From Hysterangium stoloniferum (lineage: Eukaryota > Basidiomycota > Agaricomycetes > Hysterangiales > Hysterangiaceae), in assembly GCA_015178975.1 (NCBI GenBank), contig WHVD01000001.1, positions 3,348,001-3,412,000 on the forward strand: DNA of 64,000 nucleotides, in the 5' to 3' direction. Below, in pieces: positions 59,454-64,000 of this stretch. The stretch's first letter is position 1. The number at the start of each line of letters is the position of its first letter. The translations under genes were made by a program, and so were the position numbers. The notes beneath the pieces are model-generated. The model saw nothing but the letters and a program-made list of their open reading frames with translations, ran no database searches and had not been told where the DNA came from.

Positions 59454-60676
59454 TGTTAAGACCTATATTTGGTCCCTGACATCAGCCCTGACTACATCCT
59501 TATTTTAGGTAAAAACATCAGGTGTATTCTTGGGACCTGGGATTCCCATTTCCCAATATACATACCTTATTGTTCTTGTTGTTTGCCCATTTTAAACTAT
59601 CATCTTGTTGTGCCCCTTTTCCATCTCATTGTACATATGTCTGGATTGTGTTAAGTGCTGTGTCGGGAACTTATTCCGGAACTATCAGAAAGTCACCGGG
59701 AAGTCGGGAACTATCGGATAGGGTCAGGACGTTGGCTTCAGCTTATGTGCTGCGCCTCTACGCAAACGCTCAAAGTCCTTAATTTCAGAGGTGAGACTTA
59801 CAATGGAAGATACGGATATTCAGAGTTCTGAAGAGTTCCGAATATCGAGCGTACAGAAAGATGGGAGAAGGAATAAGAAACTAAGTCGATATCAGATCTG
59901 AAGTAAAGTACAAATTCGCGGAAACTAATATAAGTCTACTCGTTATTGTACTACAAACTAAGACCATAATAAGACGGAAACGTAAATGTTCTTAAAACGG
60001 AAATACAATAAGACATATTAGGGAGACAATATTCCGAAACGGGAATACAACAAACAAATGAGTGAATACTTGTCAACGGACAAATTACCAAATGTGGAAC
60101 AAGGGAAGAACGTGGATGATACGGTAACTATGATGTTCCGTAGTCAGAGATTGGAAGTCAGATATTGAAAACATCCGGGAACGGGTCGTAACAGATTGGT
60201 AGTACAATAACTCCTAGATATATATAACTTAGGTAGTTCTGTATTCACAAGCCACTCCAAACATTGACTAAGTCTATCTGACTAAGAAAACCCCAACTGA
60301 AGTTTTACCTTGACACAGTTTCTCACTCATGGGTTTCCTTTGGGAATTCCTGATTACAAGTCTTCATATCTTCTCTCTACCTCCAATTCTCATTCATGCC
60401 CACTAGGACCCATCCTGACCCTCTGACATTCATCCAAAACCTTCAACTTGACCTCTAGTCTTGGTTTGACATCAGACCCAAGAATACATTAGGTACTTGT
60501 CCATTTGAAATTAGGACAACTGAGTATATTTTCAAGGGCACAGCACATAAGCTGAAGCCAAGTCCTACTTGTTTCCAGTCATCTCTCTCAGAGTAAAAGT
60601 TGGTTGTATTTTCAGCTTAGTACCAAAACCTGACTCTCTCACATCTAAATCCATACCTGTACCTCACATCTTAACA
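59454..60676 (+). mobile_element. Old LTR interrupted by a young solo LTR
   Basis: Starts TGTTAAGACC and resumes after the insertion, with the core CACAGCACATAAGCTGAAGC near 60540 and the end CATCTTAACA. CpG-free outside the nested copy. No matching target duplication was found. Confidence 0.5.
59649..60193 (-). mobile_element. Young solo LTR of family B, TSD GATTG
   Basis: TGTTAAGTGCTGTG...GGTCGTAACA, 545 bp, with GATTG at 59644-59648 and 60194-60198. It carries about 29 CpGs, while its host LTR has almost none. The core lies at about 59732 (TTGGCTTCAGCTTATGTGCTG read on plus). It is the reference for the decayed copy at 36422. Confidence 0.9.
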
Positions 60677-62399
60677 TGAAGTAGTAGACAAGTCTAAGTG
60701 GATATTTGGATTGGCTTGTACTTAACTACAGTTTCTACATCATCTAATAAAACAGCCATACAAATAGGGAGCATAACAATAGGGAGAACAACAAGGATAA
60801 TAAGACAGATCAGGAAAGGATCTTAAAGTCTGAATATTCATTTGATATTTTGTTGATTGAAGAGGAGTCAGAGTTGGGATGGGTCTGATATCTGATTTGG
60901 AGTTGGAGTTGGAGTCAGAGGCTGATCAGGTCCTAACATTATGTGCATAGTTGATTCCATCATTGACCCATATAGACTAGTGTCTTAATAAATTATATAC
61001 ATATGTATCATTTACTATTTTCTCCTGAAGGAGTTGGAAGACCCAAAGTAAATACAGATAGATATTAACATAATTATGTATCAGAAACATGCTTAGTCTG
61101 CCTGTTAAAATAAAATTGGATGTTGTTCTTAGACCAAATTATTTGCCATTGACAGAGTAGGTGATGGTGAACTCATTACAAATGGATGAGGACTACATGT
61201 AATTCATGTCTCATCCTTATATACCTAGTAACCACTTACTAATACATATCTCCATATGGTTTGAACTCCTTGCAGCTCACATACTGAAATTCCAAAATTC
61301 AACAATGCCCTGCCCTCCCAGCAAAATATTATTTCTAAGATACATAGTTTCAGAGATTAATGGGGTGTTCAAAAAACTGAATGATCTTATACCATGCCAC
61401 AGTAGGTTTTTCCAATTAAAATTGTAAGTCTCCCATAAGCATAGAGAATGGTATTGGTGGAGGGAGGCACATACATAGTATTCAGGGATGATGTATCCTC
61501 TATGCAACCTGCAAAGGCATGTATAGTATGTAAGCACCAAATTAGAGTAATGAGATGTAGGGGAAAGTGAGGATGAAGGCTGGAGATGTAAGATGTGCTA
61601 CCTGGAATACCCTGGCCTTGGTAAAGCCCTAATACAATGCCTGGAAATGACCCCTAGCTGTTGTTTCATCAAAATAATCTCATATAATACTGGATAATTT
61701 GAAATCTGCAATGGTCACTTGCAGAGGCTTCTCTGGGATAAGCAGTTTGTAAAAGGTCCAAAAGTGCCAATGTATTGACACAGTCATGATCATCCCCAGA
61801 CCCCCCTCCTCCCATAAAGCCTCAACAGCTTTTACAGACACTGTGGCAGCCAAAGAAAGATCCAAAGGGCTTTATGATGATGTAGTGATGGGTTTTAACA
61901 ACAAATGAGAGGTTCAAGTATCTCAAGAGGTGCATATAGGCTGTGAAGTGATTTAAGATGGAGATGACATGGAATTCTGAGGGAATGGCAGAATAGGAAG
62001 TCAGACATGCAATCTTTTTTTCTTCCTTTCAGCCAGCTAGAGCAATGTCAGTCATATGTACATCATCATCCCCAGGATCAGTAGTTTTGATGGAATCTTT
62101 GGGGCATGAATAGGTTACAGTGCTGAGATAAGTAGTGGGTATAGGGGAAATTTTGTTTTGAAGAATGTATACAGTACAATGAGTGGTTGCTAGGTTTCAT
62201 ATTGCATTCAGGTCAACCTTTTGTTCAATCACATTACATAGCTTGACATGCTTTGGATCCTTTGTGAATATTGAGATTCTCCTGCTATTCTCATGCTACC
62301 TGCTCCGAGATGGATGTCTGCAGCATATTCTGGGCATTTGACACAAATCAAATTTTCTCAACAGTTCTTGAATAGTAGTTGAAGAAATTTCTAAAATGT
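60677..62399. other. CpG-poor repeat debris
   Basis: No supported gene. Short ORFs at 61206-61540 and 61680-61865 have no motifs. Confidence 0.35.
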
Positions 62400-62815
62400 T
62401 GAGAATCAAATGCCTCATTTGACAAAGTATTAATTCATCCTGATGATAGAGCATGAGTCTATATTAGGACATGAAGGCTCACAGATTATTGAGTTGGAAT
62501 TACAGAATCTCAGAAGTATGTATTTGTCAATTATATAATATAGCAAACAGAACAACTAGGTTACAGATTCTCTGACTGACTGACTTCACACCTTTTGTTG
62601 CTCTTTTATGCCTTTGAATGTCAGTCAATGACCATACTGTAATATGATTAAGAATGAGATCATGTATGAAATAATGAATGATGTCAATCTGAGACAAGTC
62701 AAAGGATGAGTTGAAGATTGTCAAGTATGTAGAAAGATAGCCAAGTTGAAAAGTCAAAGTTGTATTAAAAGGTTGTTGGGACTGGCCTTGTGATGGTTGT
62801 GACAGCATTACATTG
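62400..62815 (+). mobile_element. Old relative of the TGTCACGAA element
   Basis: Shares AAAGTATTAATTCATCCTGATGATA-like sequence with 40160-40195 and ends GGTTGTGACA. CpG-depleted. Confidence 0.55.
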
Positions 62816-64000
62816 TGCTCTCCTCAGCTCACTCACTAGACTTGCTGCTTTCCTCATCAGTTCATATCTTCTACACTCAGCTATGTCAATAAACATCTTT
62901 TCTTTGGCATGCCATATTGGACAACTTAAACAGACACCAGCAAAAGATCATGCTATCTAGCAATTATTAGGTATTAGCTATCTATTGGGCACATTGAATA
63001 CTTCTGAATGGCAAAAAAAGTAACAGTATTATGATATGTAGCTGACAGCCTAATTTGAACTTAAATTCTGGGTTGGTATGAGGGTTCTCTTTCATAGTAA
63101 GTAGAATCAGTATGTGAAATGGGAGCACTGGATGCAACATTGGGTCTCAGCTTACAAAAGTGGCATGGCTGCAAGAAGAGGCTCAGAAGCATGTCAGGGA
63201 CTTCAGTTCCAGGAAGTATTGTATGGCTTACACAGAAGGACACCAGAGTTTATTACTATTCACTCTGACTAGATATGACTCATATGGGCTTCTGGTAAAT
63301 TTTTGAATATTTAATGTACATATTATATATATATACAATTATTTTTTAAATTTATTTCACTAATTTTAGTCAAAATGGTGGAATTGTGATTAGTCAAAAT
63401 TTTCTATCCCAGTCAGTTTTGAAGAATTTTGAAAACTCCTCTTGACAAACTCTTTATATCATTGAAAACCCCATTTCTGCAGGGAAAAAAAAAATTGCCT
63501 GAGAAGACGGAATCTGAAGCGCCCGTGACAGTTAGAAATTTATGTAGTACTCCCGGTGTCGTCCCGCCTTGCGGAAAACTTATGGAATCTTCTTACATTT
63601 CCAGAAGGACCCAGAGTTTTGGTTCTCCGGGCTCGGCTCTTTGTCCCGTGCCGACCAGCATTTAGGGATTTACAGAAAGTTAGAATTGAGTACGGTTTAT
63701 GTACCGTTTTTTCACCGTCTGATACCTGGCACCTTCTTGTTCTTGTTGACTGTACAAATCCTCAAGTCTTCAGGTTACGCTTTTAAAAAAAAGAGGGAAA
63801 CTATTTGAGATCCGCATCGCTTCACGGGACTCATGATAATTTTAGGTGTCAAATCTTTCCTTTGTTTCCGAAAACGTCCCAAAAGATATCTAGGAATGAC
63901 TTGATCGATATAGAGACTACTAACCCAAGAAATTGGTCTCAAATTAGGAGCTAGCATATGGTTTCTCACACGTTCGTTCACTAGAGACGTTCACTAATAG
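62816..64000. other. Right-hand edge of the window
   Basis: Repeat-like, CpG-poor sequence to about 63480, then sequence with normal CpG content (GGTGTCGTCCCGCCTTGCGG near 63556). Three overlapping plus-strand ORFs of 76-79 codons at 63429-63808 have no recognisable family. They may belong to an adjacent gene that I cannot resolve. Confidence 0.35.

Overview
The window is nuclear DNA of a filamentous basidiomycete, most likely a mushroom-forming Agaricomycete. The evidence is: genes packed with short GT-AG introns (about 50-75 nt) in nearly every exon; orthologues of fungal-specific or fungal-type proteins (IPC synthase Aur1, Ptc1-like PP2C, Emi1, FIT/Scs3, SET9 with a long disordered tail); and Ty3/Gypsy-type LTR relics of the kind common in Agaricomycetes. 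There are no operons, CRISPR arrays or prokaryotic features. No database search was possible, so family calls rest on motifs and exon reconstruction.

Layout. 1-2.5 kb: decayed unknown coding sequence. 2.5-10.7 kb: gene island with MND1 (-), a small KEN-motif ORF (-), ribosomal protein eS8/RPS8 (+) and the H4K20 methyltransferase SET9/KMT5 (+). 11.9-16.8 kb: Ty3/Gypsy LTR-gag relic with a younger solo LTR nested inside it. 17.0-19.5 kb: a 2.5 kb foldback (long inverted repeat) element with 7-bp target duplication. 19.9-22.2 kb: two small single-pass membrane protein genes. 24.5-27.0 kb: UGP1 (UTP-glucose-1-phosphate uridylyltransferase, 14 exons). 28.5-28.9 kb: another small membrane protein. 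30.4-34.7 kb: two tandem AUR1-like inositol phosphorylceramide synthase genes. 35.3-43.3 kb: LTR graveyard with a 1.9 kb TGTCACGAA...TTCGTGACA element. 44.1-55.1 kb: second gene island, all protein genes on the minus strand: FIT-family lipid protein, a weak hypothetical gene, EMI1, PTC1 phosphatase, UPF2 (nonsense-mediated decay) and an amidohydrolase-fold protein lacking metal ligands; two convergent tRNA genes lie between EMI1 and PTC1. 55.5-63.4 kb: a second LTR graveyard with nested solo LTRs.

The genes are housekeeping and do not form one pathway. Sphingolipid/lipid functions (two AUR1, FIT), meiosis functions (MND1, EMI1), chromatin (SET9) and RNA quality control (UPF2) are mixed. The most unusual material is: the foldback element; the pair of tRNA genes with a 9-nt anticodon-loop insertion and a compensatory stem change; the contrast between CpG-free old LTRs and CpG-rich young LTRs of the same families; and a roughly 30-bp core shared by all LTR families present.
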